64,000 nt of DNA from Nymphaea colorata (lineage: Eukaryota; Streptophyta; Magnoliopsida; Nymphaeales; Nymphaeaceae), in contig NC_045148.1 in NCBI RefSeq assembly GCF_008831285.2, positions 23,789,878-23,853,877 on the forward strand. Direction: 5' to 3'. A program made the translations under genes and the position numbers. The notes below the pieces were generated by a model. That model did no database searches and was not told the DNA's origin. It saw only the letters and a program-made list of their open reading frames with translations. Shown in pieces: positions 35,576 through 47,113 of the stretch; within the stretch, counting starts at the first letter, position 1; each line of letters starts with the position of its first letter.

Positions 35576-36308
35576 AAAATTTCCTGAACAGGTTTCCAGC
35601 GGGAACAGTCTCCGTGTCTCTTTCTTTTCCTCTTTTCGTCTTCCAGATCTCCAGGTGGTAGGCCAATTTTGGACAGTCGGGTGCTAAAAACAACTAGGCA
35701 AAGGGTCATTAAATGGAGGGAGCATGGCTTATATATTCAGTTACAGATTTCATCAGAAAAGTAATCAAAATTTTGATTCTTTGCTATCCTGAGCCATCGG
35801 GGCTTCCAGGCCCTGATTTCTTCTCTTGCCTATTTTTCTTTTTCTTTTTTTCACATGTCATTGATTTTTTCCTTCTTCAGCTATAAATGTTTAATCTGGT
35901 TATTCATTCCATCATTCCCAATCTTTTCTTTTTCCTTTTCATTTGGGTTGATTTTGTGCATAAGCGTATCGACTAAATCACGTAAAACAAAAAATAAATT
36001 ATCTAACAGAATAATAAATTGTTGTTTTTTGTTCGTAAAAGTGCCATGGCGGTGGTGTTGCTTAAAGAAAAAAAGAAAAAAAAGTGCCAAAGCATTCAGT
36101 TGCCAGCCAAAATGATGTAGTCAGCTATAAAAATACTGTGCTTGCTTAACGAGCTTGAGTCTGTCCGTTTTATAGTTAAAAGGTGAGACATAGTCACTTT
36201 CATAATTTTTGGAGATTGTTTCTTTCTTTTAGGGTAGGCAAGAGGTTAACAACCTTCTTGCCCGAAAATGAGGCATGAAGGTCCTCTTATTTCCCTTCTT
36301 CCTAGGCT

Positions 36309-36787
36309 TCATCGGTGCTTGGGTGAGCAGTGGTTATCTTCTGCTGACAGTATTTGGAGACCTCGATAATGGCTCAGTGTTTGTGGAATCAACCCTTCCA
36401 AATTGTTTTCGCTTATGGAAAGTTTTTGTAGCAGAGGGAGGCGACTAAAATCAATGTGATGGTGACCATGGAAACTGTCACTCCAGAGATCAAGAACCTG
36501 TAAAAAGGAGAGATTCCTGATGTATGGGGAGAGTGGACCTCAAATGCCTTTTCGGAGAGGTTCAGCGCAACTACCCTTTGTGAACCACGACTGCAAGAAA
36601 TTTCATTCCAGTCGCAGAAAGAGATGTTTGAATTCCAATTTGATAACACATTATAAGGGTCTCTAGTGATGAGGGATTTGAAAGACAGCAATGCGAATTG
36701 ATCAGTCATGTTGCTCAGAGAAACAAGGGCAGAGGGCACCTCCCTTTGGCCGAGAACTACAATCAAGGTGAAGGAGGAGAAACACAA
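36309..36787 (-). pseudogene. LRR receptor-like kinase, 5' relic
   Basis: Xa21/FLS2/EFR-type receptor kinases sense ligands through an extracellular LRR domain; only the start is left here. On the minus strand a hydrophobic signal-like segment (SSFTLIVVLG) is followed by the LRRNT cap: TDQFALLSFKSLITRDP, LSNWNSNISFCDW, then SCSRGSQRVVALNLS, with the paired Cys. A frameshift near 36545 moves into another frame that reads LSPYIRNLSFLQVLDL, LPLLQKLSISENNLEG and IPQTLSHYRGLQIL, i.e. about three LRR units ending at a stop at 36309. No in-frame ATG was found at the start (the frame opens with TTG). No transmembrane or kinase part is found further down. Confidence 0.82.
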
Positions 36788-38132
36788 AAGAAAGATGAGC
36801 GGCTGGGGTGACCAACCGGTGGTGCCATGCTATCCAATTTTCTATGCAGAAGTGCATGAACAAGAATCAAGGTCATTAATTTATGTATCGATTCTCTTCT
36901 AGAAATTTTTGTTATTTTCTTTTTCAAGTTGTAGGAGCTTCAGGTCTACTGCTTTGGAACACGTTGGTGCACATTTCTAAATCCAGCGGCACCACTGATG
37001 ATTGGATCAATGAGACTTTTTCTTGGTACCCCTTATCTTATTTCCTTTAACCACTTCTCAATCCTATTCAATCCAACTCTATAGAATTAGCCTATGTTGG
37101 ATAAAAGTTTATCAAGTATGGATCAAGCTCCACACTCCAACACCAAAGATTTATCACTCAACCGTTTTTGCCAATCGGACTATAGTATGCAATTAGCTTG
37201 AAATATTCGCTTGAGTCAGCAGGTTCATTCAATCTGTGCCAAATCAGTTTGATACAGTTCACATGTTTTTATTAAAAAAAAACAATGTTTTTTATTAGCT
37301 TTTATTCATTGTTTATTTAATTTCCAATAAATTCTGTTTTTTAATATTTTGTGCTGATTCAAAACTAAATCGTCTAGATCACCGGATTGGTCGATACATC
37401 GAAGAGGCTGATTTACTTCCACTGATCTTCTTTGTCCCAAGCCTGTGTGTTTTACAAATTATTGCACTCCTATAGATTCTCTTCCAGAAAAAAATTTTTT
37501 TTTTTGTTTAATTCAATTGTTGGAAGACTCAAGTTAAGAGCAATGAAAGGGAAATCATTTGTTATTTCCACACTCAGCACCTTTGGCAAACATCAAGGGG
37601 ATCTTTTCTTGAATTGGCTGGTACACCAAATTGAGAACATACATTGTTGACTCGATTCAGAAACTGGTTTTACTGATTAGGATATACAATTTAATTGAGG
37701 TACTAAGGAATGTATTTACCTAAATAATGTTATCGCCTTGAACAATTATCAAGTTGCTTTTGTATTCTCTCTTCCATAAATATTCACATTTTTTTTGTTA
37801 AATTCAAGTTGTTGGAAGAGTCCTAAGTCTGGTGCTCATGAAAAGCAAGTGACATCGCTTGTTGTTTTCCACAGTCAGTGTCTCGGCACGGCCACAGATC
37901 GCCGCTGATCACATCAATGGGACTTTTTTTAATTCCACATCCAGCACCTTGCCTGGCACACAAGATTACATGAACAAGACTTTTTCTTCACAACCCTTAA
38001 CAACATATTTCCAATGTCATGCTCTCTTCTCTTCTTGCCTTCTCTTATCTTCTTGCCAGTTTTCTAGCTTTTTTTTCTGGGGTTTTTCAATTAAACAACC
38101 TACACTGCATTTAGAAGAACTGGCCTGTTGGT
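36788..38132. other. Intergenic stretch with diverged local duplications
   Basis: The LTR terminus seen at 15356 recurs at about 37097-37142 (TATCAAGTATGGATCAAGC ... CACTCCAACA). 37440-37640 and 37745-37960 are a diverged tandem pair (both have TTCTCTTCCA, TTGTTGGAAGA, and (T/C)TTGTT(A/G)TTTTCCACA), and 36980-37020 shares ATCAATGAGACTTTTTCTT with 37910-37990. No confident coding exon. Confidence 0.45.
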
Positions 38133-38633
38133 AGGGCTGCACGATGGCTCGACTCGGCTCAAAAATCTTGTGCTCAAGGTCAAGCTCGAGCTCGAGTCAA
38201 CTACACAAAATCGAGCTCAACATCGACTCATTTAACTCACTTAACTTGTTTAGGCGTTAACTCGTATAAGCGTTAACTTGTGTAACTTATGTAAGTGTTA
38301 AGGTCGCGTGTAGGTGTTTAAGCTCGTGCAACTTGCAAAAATTTGTTTTTATCCTCAAAGTTTAAACCAGTGATTCAGTGAACTTGTTTTTGTAATATTA
38401 TATGGAATACTGGTGCGAGTCGAGTCGAGTATAAATGAGTTGTGTTCCTGAAACTCAAACTCGATTCGCATCGGTACTCTATATAACATTTGCCAAACCA
38501 TTTCACTGAATCACTGGTTTTAACTTTGAGGGGAAAGAACACATTTTCACAGCTTATACGAATTAATGCTTACACGATTTAAATGAGTTAACGCTCACAT
38601 GAGATTAAACGAGTTAAATGCTTACACGAGTTA
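38133..38633. repeat. CTCGAGCTC family repeat with foldback, cut by gap
   Basis: Starts TAGGGCTGCACGATGGCTCG at 38133, the family end, followed by GAGCTCGAGTC units and a run of GTTAACTCGT units. ATCCTCAAAGTTTAAACCAG (38351) is inverted at 38501-38533 with about one mismatch over 30 bases, giving a hairpin with a loop of roughly 117 bases that itself contains GAGTCGAGTCGAG. The element runs into the assembly gap. Confidence 0.65.
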
Positions 38634-38733
38634 NNNNNNNNNNNNNNNNNNNNNNNNNNNNNNNNNNNNNNNNNNNNNNNNNNNNNNNNNNNNNNNNNNN
38701 NNNNNNNNNNNNNNNNNNNNNNNNNNNNNNNNN
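38634..38733. other. Assembly gap (100 N)
   Basis: Exactly 100 unknown bases, the conventional placeholder for a gap of unknown length. The repeat sequence immediately left of it probably caused the break. Confidence 0.98.
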
Positions 38734-39270
38734 CGTCGATGCCCTTTCAGTTCCCCTCTCGATTTCTCCCCTTCGCGGTGATGAGAATGGTCAAATGCCC
38801 ATAATTGAAAATTTAAGAACTTCATGGAGGCCTGGTCAATCAAGATGATCAAGTAGGAGTTCACCTCATTAATTGAAAGGCAATAAGATCTACTGGCACT
38901 TGGCACCCTCATACTTTCCTATACTGGGACTTGCGGGTGAATGAATCCACATCCTGTGTTTGCAAGCGCAGCAAAACTTTACTAGAACACAGCTCTCAAC
39001 AAGGGTATTATCAAATCCGTCAAATCATATCCCATGCTCACTGAGCACAAATTCGTGCACCCAGGCATTGGCCTCATTTGGTTAGCTTCTGGCCACCAAG
39101 CAATGTGATCGCTTGAGCGTATAGCTCATGGCATGCCATCCTAAACAACTTCTAATTGTAGAATTCCTACAAAGGTTCATGTTCTACAAATGTCAAATAA
39201 AAAACAATGGTTGACAAAAGTCTACATTATGATGGACTAATTTTAAATTTCAATAGAATAACATATGTTT
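38734..39270. other. Intergenic stretch
   Basis: No gene or repeat recognised. Confidence 0.4.
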
Positions 39271-39444
39271 AGGTCACGCTGGTGATACCATACACTGATG
39301 CTTTGTCCAATGTATCGATGATGACTCTTACCGACATTCCCTTTACCAACAAAAGAATGAAATGTCGGTTACACCATTACTGACATGCATTCTATTTTCA
39401 CCGACATTTTGTGGCTGCCAGTAATGCTTAGGTTTTTTGTTGTG
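39271..39444 (-). mobile_element. CACTA-like terminus (a)
   Basis: On the minus strand the end reads CACAACAAAAAACC at 39444, close to the CACTACAAAAAA start of plant CACTA (EnSpm) elements. Inside it, ACCGACATT and its inverse AATGTCGGT recur (about 39330-39410), as subterminal repeats do. The opposite end was not found. Confidence 0.45.
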
Positions 39445-40099
39445 ATAGTTGAACTCTTGCCCAAGGAGTCCTCAGCTCAAGGCAGTCCCCTGCCCAAGGC
39501 AACCCCCGCTCAAAACAACCCATGCCCAAGGCATCATTTGCTTGGTGTCCAACTACTCCCTAACTTCAAGTCAAGCCCAGCCCGGCCTCCCCTGTTCTCC
39601 CCTGTTCTACCCTGCACAATTTAAAAGCAGTCCGATGGGTCACCACGATAATATACGTATTAAAAGCATATGTGCATCATGATTCTCACAACTAATCCAA
39701 ACTAAATTTTCTATTTTTAAAAATTGGGAAATAGAGTATTCAAGCTGAGTTTATTCCATAAAAAACTCTAATTTTCAAAGAGTCCTCCTACCTATGCAAA
39801 ATTGGAAAGAGAAGACCACTATGGCTTGGAAGAAAATGTTGTTCATTGTCTATGTGATTGAATATTTTAATGATGTATGCAAAGAAAAAAGAAAAAGACA
39901 GGGTGAAGCATGAATGGTTTCCTTACTCCTTGGACGAGCAACAAATCAGACTTCATTATCTCATCAGATCGATTCCACCAACAATCTGATCCACTCAATT
40001 TATGAGTGTGGTTTATATTGTAAATGGAATATATCAATTGCAATGAGCCCGTTTTAACCCATTTGCTTGTGAAATTTTCAGAAATCCTCGTGATTTTGA
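39445..40099. other. Intergenic stretch
   Basis: A CCCAAGGC(A/G) unit repeats several times at 39460-39535. No gene recognised. Confidence 0.4.
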
Positions 40100-41470
40100 A
40101 AATCAGCAATTAATGAAAATATCTAATCTTGTTGGGTTTCAAAAAGAAATCCTTAGACTTTGATCAAGTTCGAAACCACAAAAGAAATTCAATTTTTTAC
40201 AAAACCCATTTAGGAATACTTATTTCCAAAAATCCAATCATCTCCAAAATCATGCTATTTTCCAAAATCAATATATATCAAGCTATTTCCAAAATCAAAA
40301 TTCAAGAATCATTTCTTCAAAACGTTTCTTCCTAAAGGACTTCGCAAAAGTGATATTGCTACCCAAAGACAAAATTTGTCAAAGCTCAAATTCTCCAAAT
40401 TTTCAAACAAATTAATTCCTTTTGCCTACGATCTAGTAAAAACTGAGTTGAAATCAGCCTATCAAATGAATTTTTGAAATCCTATTTCAAAACCTAAGCT
40501 TATGTCCTCCACATCAAGTTGGGGCTTGGGGAACGTCTTATATTTTCTACCTCCAAGATGGACCTATGTCTGTGTGAGATCAAATTAATTATGCATGGAG
40601 AGAAATAGAGTGAAGCATAAATATACATGGAGTTTATTTCATGCATACATGCACTCACTTCATGAATGTGCCCACTCATATTCACTAAAATCTAAGTGAA
40701 TCAAGTCAGAGTTGCTTCCATGATTAAGTCGTATTGTGACAAAAACTTGAGCACCTCGCTTTGTTTGATGCAGAAGCACAAAATTTTCAACATGATTATA
40801 AAACCCAAACTTTCAAAATCAATTTCAAAATGATTCCATATTTTTTTCAAAATCAAACCGATTTTCAAGTCCAAAAATTACTCAAGCAAAATCTCATAAC
40901 ATTGGGAAAATTCTAAAAAAAAAAATCAAAATACAAATTTTTCCAATCAAGAAAATTAGCATAAAACTAGACTTGGACACCCAATTTCCAAATTTCTAAT
41001 CTCATTTCAGTATCAAAACCACCCAAATAAAGTCAAATCTCTCAAAATGCCAAAACTAGATTCAAATATCAAAATCTTAAATGCAAAGATGTTTTCAGGA
41101 AAATCGATCAGGTTCCACCCATTCCAAACCCAAAATTTCAATCTCAAAGATTCGATTCTCGAAAATTTCAACTAGCCCTCAACTATCCAATCCATTTTTT
41201 CCACATTCAATTTTGGCTTCAAAACTGAATTCCAGTTCCAAGGCTTCCTAGAGTTTTCAAGTCAAATTTCAAATCCCCAAGTCCAAACTATCTTTGAAAT
41301 TCTAAAGTTTAGCTCAAACTTTCAATTTTTAATTCCACGATCCTAGTTTCAAAAACAAGGCATTAACTGTCCAATCCCCAATTCAATTCGAAATCCAATA
41401 TTTCAATTCTCAATTTCCAATTCCAAATTCCAATTTTTGGGACCAAATCAAATTTCAATTGCTAAAATCC
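40100..41470. other. G-poor stretch of TTCAAA / CCAAAT quasi-repeats
   Basis: The plus strand is built almost only from A, T and C for long distances, with endlessly varied TTTCAAATTCC, CCAAAATC and TTTTCAAAATC units, clearest at 40790-41470. No open frame of note and no exact periodicity. It is more consistent with a mutated satellite-like or retrotransposon untranslated segment than with a gene. Confidence 0.6.
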
Positions 41471-42745
41471 ATGATTAATTCAAAAATTCCATTCCAAGAA
41501 TGATCTTCCAGTCTTGAAAATTTTTGAAATACAGAATTATTCTGAATCAAATCCAACTCTTTATTTAAAATGAACTTTAAAAGTCTGAAATCGAATCTCC
41601 ACATTTGCATGTAGAAAAAAAAAAAGAACTTGTCAAGCTTGAGAAAACTCAGACCTTGGATCAATTACCCTTGTTAATGGTGGCAGAGACGGGTCACTTT
41701 CACTTAAAATCAATTTTCGATCAAAACTTTATTTTTCCTGCTTTGCATGCAAACTTCCTAGCCCACACCAAGCGAAGTGGGTCATATAAAGTGATCTAAA
41801 TACCATTGAGTTTAACATGTGGAAACTGGAAACATGGTTTTCTGTGTTCCAACATAACACAGAAACCTCTCTGGATTCAATTCCATGGCAGTTTCATTCA
41901 AAAATGCAAAATTTTGTGCAGGTTTTGAAATTTCCTAAAACGTTAAGACGCAGGAAAAATTAGCATCGGGACCAAACTTTTCATCTGCCCCAAAATCACA
42001 CAATAAGTGCCTCTGGTTTCTGATTTTTCTGAAACAGGTCCCACTTCGTACGAGATACCAATTTCTTGGGAACCGTGGTCGCTTCAAGTCCTCGATTCTC
42101 TATATTATCTTGGAAACATGAAAACTATTTATTTTAGAGAAAAAGAAGATAGAAGAAAAGCAGTACGGACAATGTAAAAAAGATGAGGTTCCAGATATAA
42201 ACAGTTAGATTGATAAGAACGAAGGAACATTTTTCAAAAATTAAAAAAAAAATCACTTACAAATATTTGCTTTTACAAGTTTTAGCCTTACATGGCACTA
42301 GAAATAAATTTTTTTAATTTTTTAAGAAGCATCAAGATCCAAATAAAAAAAAAATTGATAAAAACTATCGATGTAAAAATATTAATTTTTTGGGATTGCC
42401 CACACGAAGCCCACACTCTCGTTGCCCGGTGGAATGTCTAAACAACTTAAAGGACAAAAATGGTTGTTTAGGCTTTCAAGTTTCAGCGCATTAATAGACA
42501 ACCTAAGAGAAAATGTAGGCCCTTAAATGTAAATCTCAGAAATATTGTTATTATTTTCAAAAATGGAGAAGAAAAAATATTAGTGTACTCATCCTATTCT
42601 CTGCAAGGAGCAGCCTTAGACCATGTAGGTGATACGACTATTTTTCTAGAATTTGAATACCTACCCGCCAATTTATTCATCTGCTGCAATGCAGCCCCAG
42701 TAAAGACAAATATGTACCACAATAATGTTACAACAACAGTAAAAG

Positions 42746-42749
<4 letters not shown>
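41471..42749. other. Intergenic stretch
   Basis: No gene recognised; short frames have no known motif. Confidence 0.4.
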
Positions 42750-42801
<52 letters not shown>

Positions 42802-42817
42802 ACATACACATAGACAT

Positions 42818-42889
<72 letters not shown>
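42750..42889. repeat. Compound TA/CT/TA microsatellite
   Basis: (TA)n at 42750-42799, (CT)n at 42820-42848, then (AT)n to 42889. Confidence 0.95.
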
Positions 42890-42891
<2 letters not shown>

Positions 42892-44790
42892 TATGTTCAA
42901 CCGAATTTTTTTGTTAAAAAAAGTCACATTTTTTAAACATATTTTAAGAAGTAAAATAATGGTTTTTTAACTCATCAATCTTTTATGCATTGTGATCTCT
43001 AGAATTTATATACTAATTTTGAATTTTGTTTTTCTACAGTGGGACCAGGAAGAACAGAGGAAGAACATAGTTGCTTTCATGCATCGCCTCTATCTCGATC
43101 AGCTCTGTTTTCTTTCCAATTGTAATAATCAATCAATTTAAACTCAAGGGGTCACAGTAAAATCAATTGCAACCAGGAAAAAGAACACCAAATCCGATTG
43201 CAATCACAAAAGCTATTGATAGGAGTAAAGAAATACAGAAATAGAAATTTATGAAAGAAATGCAAAACATTATTCCAAGAAATTCTGCATGAGAATTGAG
43301 TCAATGAACAAGACGGCAAAGAAATGAAGGGCCTCAAGATGATTGCAGAAGGAAATAATGGAGGCAGCCAAAAAGGAAAAACGAAAAATATCCAGTGGAA
43401 GTCGACGCAAAGATATCTTCGAATTTCCATTGGATTCTTCCCCCCAGGTTCACTTGTTCGAAACTCGAAGCAATGGAAGCTGAATTTCAAATGAGTCCAA
43501 GGTGATCTTATCCTCCCCAATTTTTGTATGTCGAAGAGCAGGTATCTAGACCTTAATGAAATAAAAATGAAATGAAAATTCACATGCAAAAAAAATGTTA
43601 CAAAATTCACATATGATGTAAAAAATTTAAAAAATTATATTTTTGTTGTGGTTTTAAAACTATAATTCAGTCCCCCATGAAAATTCCTGACTCTTCCCCT
43701 GCTTGTTTCTTAGATGGCAATATAGGAATCCGACGTAGACAAATGAGAGAGGAAAAACACGGTCGATAAGTCACAAACATAGAGCATGAGAAGCGGAAGT
43801 GAAGGGTGAGAACACACACAGCTGATACTTAGAAGGGTGGTGTTGATTAAAAGTCTATACCAGTTTAGATTTGTCTTTTATGTATAGTTTGATCCTATAG
43901 GAAACCTTTAACTGGTAACTTGTTTCTCGAAAATTGTTTCGAGGATCACTGGAATGGGAACCATTGTCCCCATTCTAGTTATGAGCCATGTATGATCAGG
44001 GGGCCGTACCAGGAGGCAAACTATAGTTTCAAAATTTAATAGGGCCAGAAATACAAAAATAGAAAATTTCAAAATTTTTATATCCATTAAACTAAAATTT
44101 TTTAGATTTACATAAAATTTTTAGTTTTAAAATCTGAGGGGAGGGAGGGGGCAAGGCTGCCTGCCTGCCCCCCCCCCTTCCCTCCACCCTTGCGTGTGAT
44201 GGAATGGAATGAAGTTTCCAGGATGAGTGTTCCCATGTTTGATGAAAGAAAATGGGCTTGGTGATAGGGCAGACCCTCAACCCCCTCTTGGCAGAAGTCA
44301 TTCCGTGGCCAATGCAAAGAGCAAGGTGAACATCACCTTCACAATGCATCCAATTGAAGCAACACTCACTGATGTGTTCTTGAACATACTATTATTGTGC
44401 TCTTCTTAATCCTGCCAAGTAAATTGCCAACCACTGTTGACTGGAGGTGAAGGAGAAAGGAGAAAAGCTGTTGTGGGGGAGGGGATTGTGTGGGGGAGAG
44501 AAGGCCAAGCGGTAACAAGCAAGCAATAAAAGAAATGAGAGTCAACATAAAATTAGTATCTCAATTTCTGCAGCAAAGAGGCAAGAGGACACTAGTTAGC
44601 AAGGTAGATCACAAGGCAATAGAGTAGGCCTATGGTATGATGTGGCAAGCAAGAAGGAGCCAAAGAAAGGCCATGGCACAGGTGAGGGGCCATCTCAAGT
44701 GTAAGTATATAACAATTGTTATAATAGTTTATTGTATCTTGTCATGCAACCTTCTGTACCTTTTTAACTTACAGAAGTGTAGAGACCCTA
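42890..44790. other. Intergenic stretch
   Basis: The 152-codon minus frame at 43152-43610 is rich in Phe, Ser and Leu and has no recognised motif. 43995-44200 (GGGGCC..., AT-rich middle, poly-C then CCCTCCACCCTTG) resembles a CAGTGGCGGAG-class plant MITE but its ends cannot be paired. Confidence 0.4.
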
Positions 44791-44920
44791 AAAGCAATGG
44801 AAAGTTTAACATTCGGATTCTGGTGCTCATCAAATTGTGGCTACAACTTATACTGAGGGCGTTGCAATTTTTACCAACGCATTCCTCCCATGGTAAAACT
44901 ATTGTTTTTTTTTTGTAGTG
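44791..44920 (-). mobile_element. CACTA-like terminus (b)
   Basis: Minus-strand end CACTACAAAAAAAAAACAATAG at 44920 is a good CACTA terminal motif; inside, GCGTTGGTAAAAATTGCAACGC forms a subterminal inverted pair. The partner end was not found. Confidence 0.55.
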
Positions 44921-47113
44921 TTAATCAAGTTTTCCATTGAAAAGAAAACAAGGAAAAGAATAAAACTGAACCATTAAACCGCCACCATAGACTTTTCAGA
45001 GCTAGAAATAAACAATGAAGATCAAATCTTCAGCAGCTGAACTTTGGAATGGTTAACAAACAGAACAATTTGTTGACAAAACAAAACATCTCTCTCTCTC
45101 TCTCTCTTTCTTTCTCTCTAAAGTATAAGCTCTATTTCCTAAGAAAAACTACAAATCTAGCCAGGAACAAGAGCACAAATTGAATGTAAAAGAAGGAAAC
45201 ATGTACAAATGAAAGCAAAATAAATTTAGTGTTTTCAATTAATTATCATCCTCACCCACTCTAAATGAACTACCCGTTCATTTAAATATAGCTTCCTAAC
45301 TAATTGTATTTTGGATCCCTTATAAGATCCAATTCATGTGAACCTGCACCATTGATCCATTCTTCAATCAGATCTGAGCGCACTTCTGCTGTCACTCTCT
45401 CTTTAAGTGTGTGTGTGTGTATAATGAAAGTTAGTGAAAAGCAGACCACTTGCGTAATAGACAAAAACTAGACCTGTTAAAATTAATTATTAAAACATTT
45501 TTGGGCAATCTAACCTCATAAATATGATCTTAATAGTGATTTGATGAGAAACATATATTAGGTTAGTCATTTTCTTATTTAAATATTTTTTTAATAATAA
45601 AAATATAAACGACTCTCATAACATTAGATTTTGACTTTGCAGTGGGGCAGAATGGTTTCAAACTTACATATCTACATCTCAGCATTCTGTAATTCTATTT
45701 GAAGATGTATGGATCCAATTCGAAGACATAAGAGTTGGATCAAGTTTGAAATTTTATTGCATTCACCTGTTTTAATATGTGTCGTGTATTTTGATTGGAT
45801 CAAAATCATATCTATAACGATTACTAGAGAGAGAGGTGTAGAAGCAGTGGAGCGTAAACACTTACAGTAAACATGGCACAAACACAATATTTTCATGTGT
45901 ACATGCTATCATTTGACTCGACTAACTATTAGCAGATGCTAGCACCCATTTGACTGTGTGTTTGAGAGGCCGGAGCATCTTGACAGTTAGAGAAATCCAT
46001 ACATGTACACATGCACACAGACACAAACACACACACACATACACCAGGATTTCGCCAGAGTATGTGCTGTATGCTCAAACCCAACATCTAACAAAATTTT
46101 GGATTTTGACTGGTGGATGCTTTGGATCAAATTCATTTCACACTGTCATTTTGCATTAGTTTGTAGGATAGGCAGAAGCCACAGATATACCAAATCTTTT
46201 GTGGCACCCTTTGGTCTTCCTTACTCGCACTCGATTACAGATCTCAGCTCTGGTCTTCTTGTGAGCTTCTACAGAGTCCCAGCACAGTTTCGTCAGTCCC
46301 CACTGATAATGACATGTTCCCAAAGACATGATTAACCCAATATCCAGATGACTTTAGATTTTGAAAAGTCAAATATTGTACAAAATCTCATGTTAATTAA
46401 ATTTTGGCAAAAACAAACTCAAGTAAATGAAAGTTAAAGATTTAAAAAAAAGAATAACTTGAAGGATGTTTACATTGAAAGATAATTGAGGCACTATAAA
46501 AAGAACCTTTAAGAAAGCGTTTTTCACATAAAAATGCAGTTCTGTATCAAGTACTTAACCTGCTGTGCGTTAAATGTATATTTTAAAACTTGAGCAGTCT
46601 TAACATAGTGTTGCTTTTCTTTTAACTTCTTCGAAAGGAAAAATATCGAGATACAACTTGCCATGAACCTACTACATAGTTATTGCATAAGAAATAAGAA
46701 TAAAAATGTCAAATAACAATTAAATGACGATACCATAATCAATATGGCTATCTGTGTTGTGACTTGCACTTTAGTTTTGAAGGCAACAAAATTACCTTGG
46801 AAACAATCAAGTGAAAGTAAATACCCTGGTGTGTAACGGTATCCATGTTGCCATCTTGATACACCAATGCAGCATCGAGCAGCAACTTGGTACCATAACC
46901 TCCCATCTGTAATGCTCCCGTCTCCCCAACACCTGATTATTGGATAGTCGACTGAGCTAGTGATCATGTGCCTATGAATTGCTGTAACCTTACCAATTAT
47001 TCTTCGATGTCTAGAAAAAAATCTGTCGTTATTGCTAATGGATCTTCATGAATGTTCTAGGAGTAGGATAATAGGATTTTCTTAGAAATCATATCAAATC
47101 TAAAGCACTTTCT
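44921..47113. other. Intergenic stretch with CT and AC microsatellites
   Basis: (CT)n at 45089-45119 and (TG)n at 45406-45420; ACAC-rich at 46008-46045. 46093-46170 resembles part of the 50.7-53.1 kb repeat unit. The 95-codon minus frame at 46680-46967 has no recognised motif. Confidence 0.45.
46093..46170 (+). repeat. Dispersed copy of the 51-53 kb unit
   Basis: TTTTGACTGGTGGATGCTTT, then AAATTCATTTCACACTGTC and TTTAGTTTGT-like sequence, in the same order as at 51486-51560 and 52870-52960. Confidence 0.6.

Larger units (their letters stand above)
32341..36308. other. Long intergenic stretch
   Basis: Contains a CT/CA compound microsatellite at 33687-33758 and a GGATATCC family fragment at 35455-35575. 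Frames at 33066-33356, 34334-34666 and 34736-35095 carry no recognised domain. AAGGGCCGGCCTGGTAG at 33869 resembles ends of common plant MITEs but no partner end was found. Confidence 0.45.

Noticed and set aside
36270-36448. Plus-strand frame starting MKVLLFPFFLGFIGAW as a secreted peptide
   Set aside because: It is antisense to the LRR coding frame of the receptor kinase relic, which has much stronger support.
43152-43610. 152-codon minus-strand frame as a membrane protein
   Set aside because: Phe/Leu-rich composition follows from an AG-rich plus strand; no start context, motif or homologous neighbour supports it.
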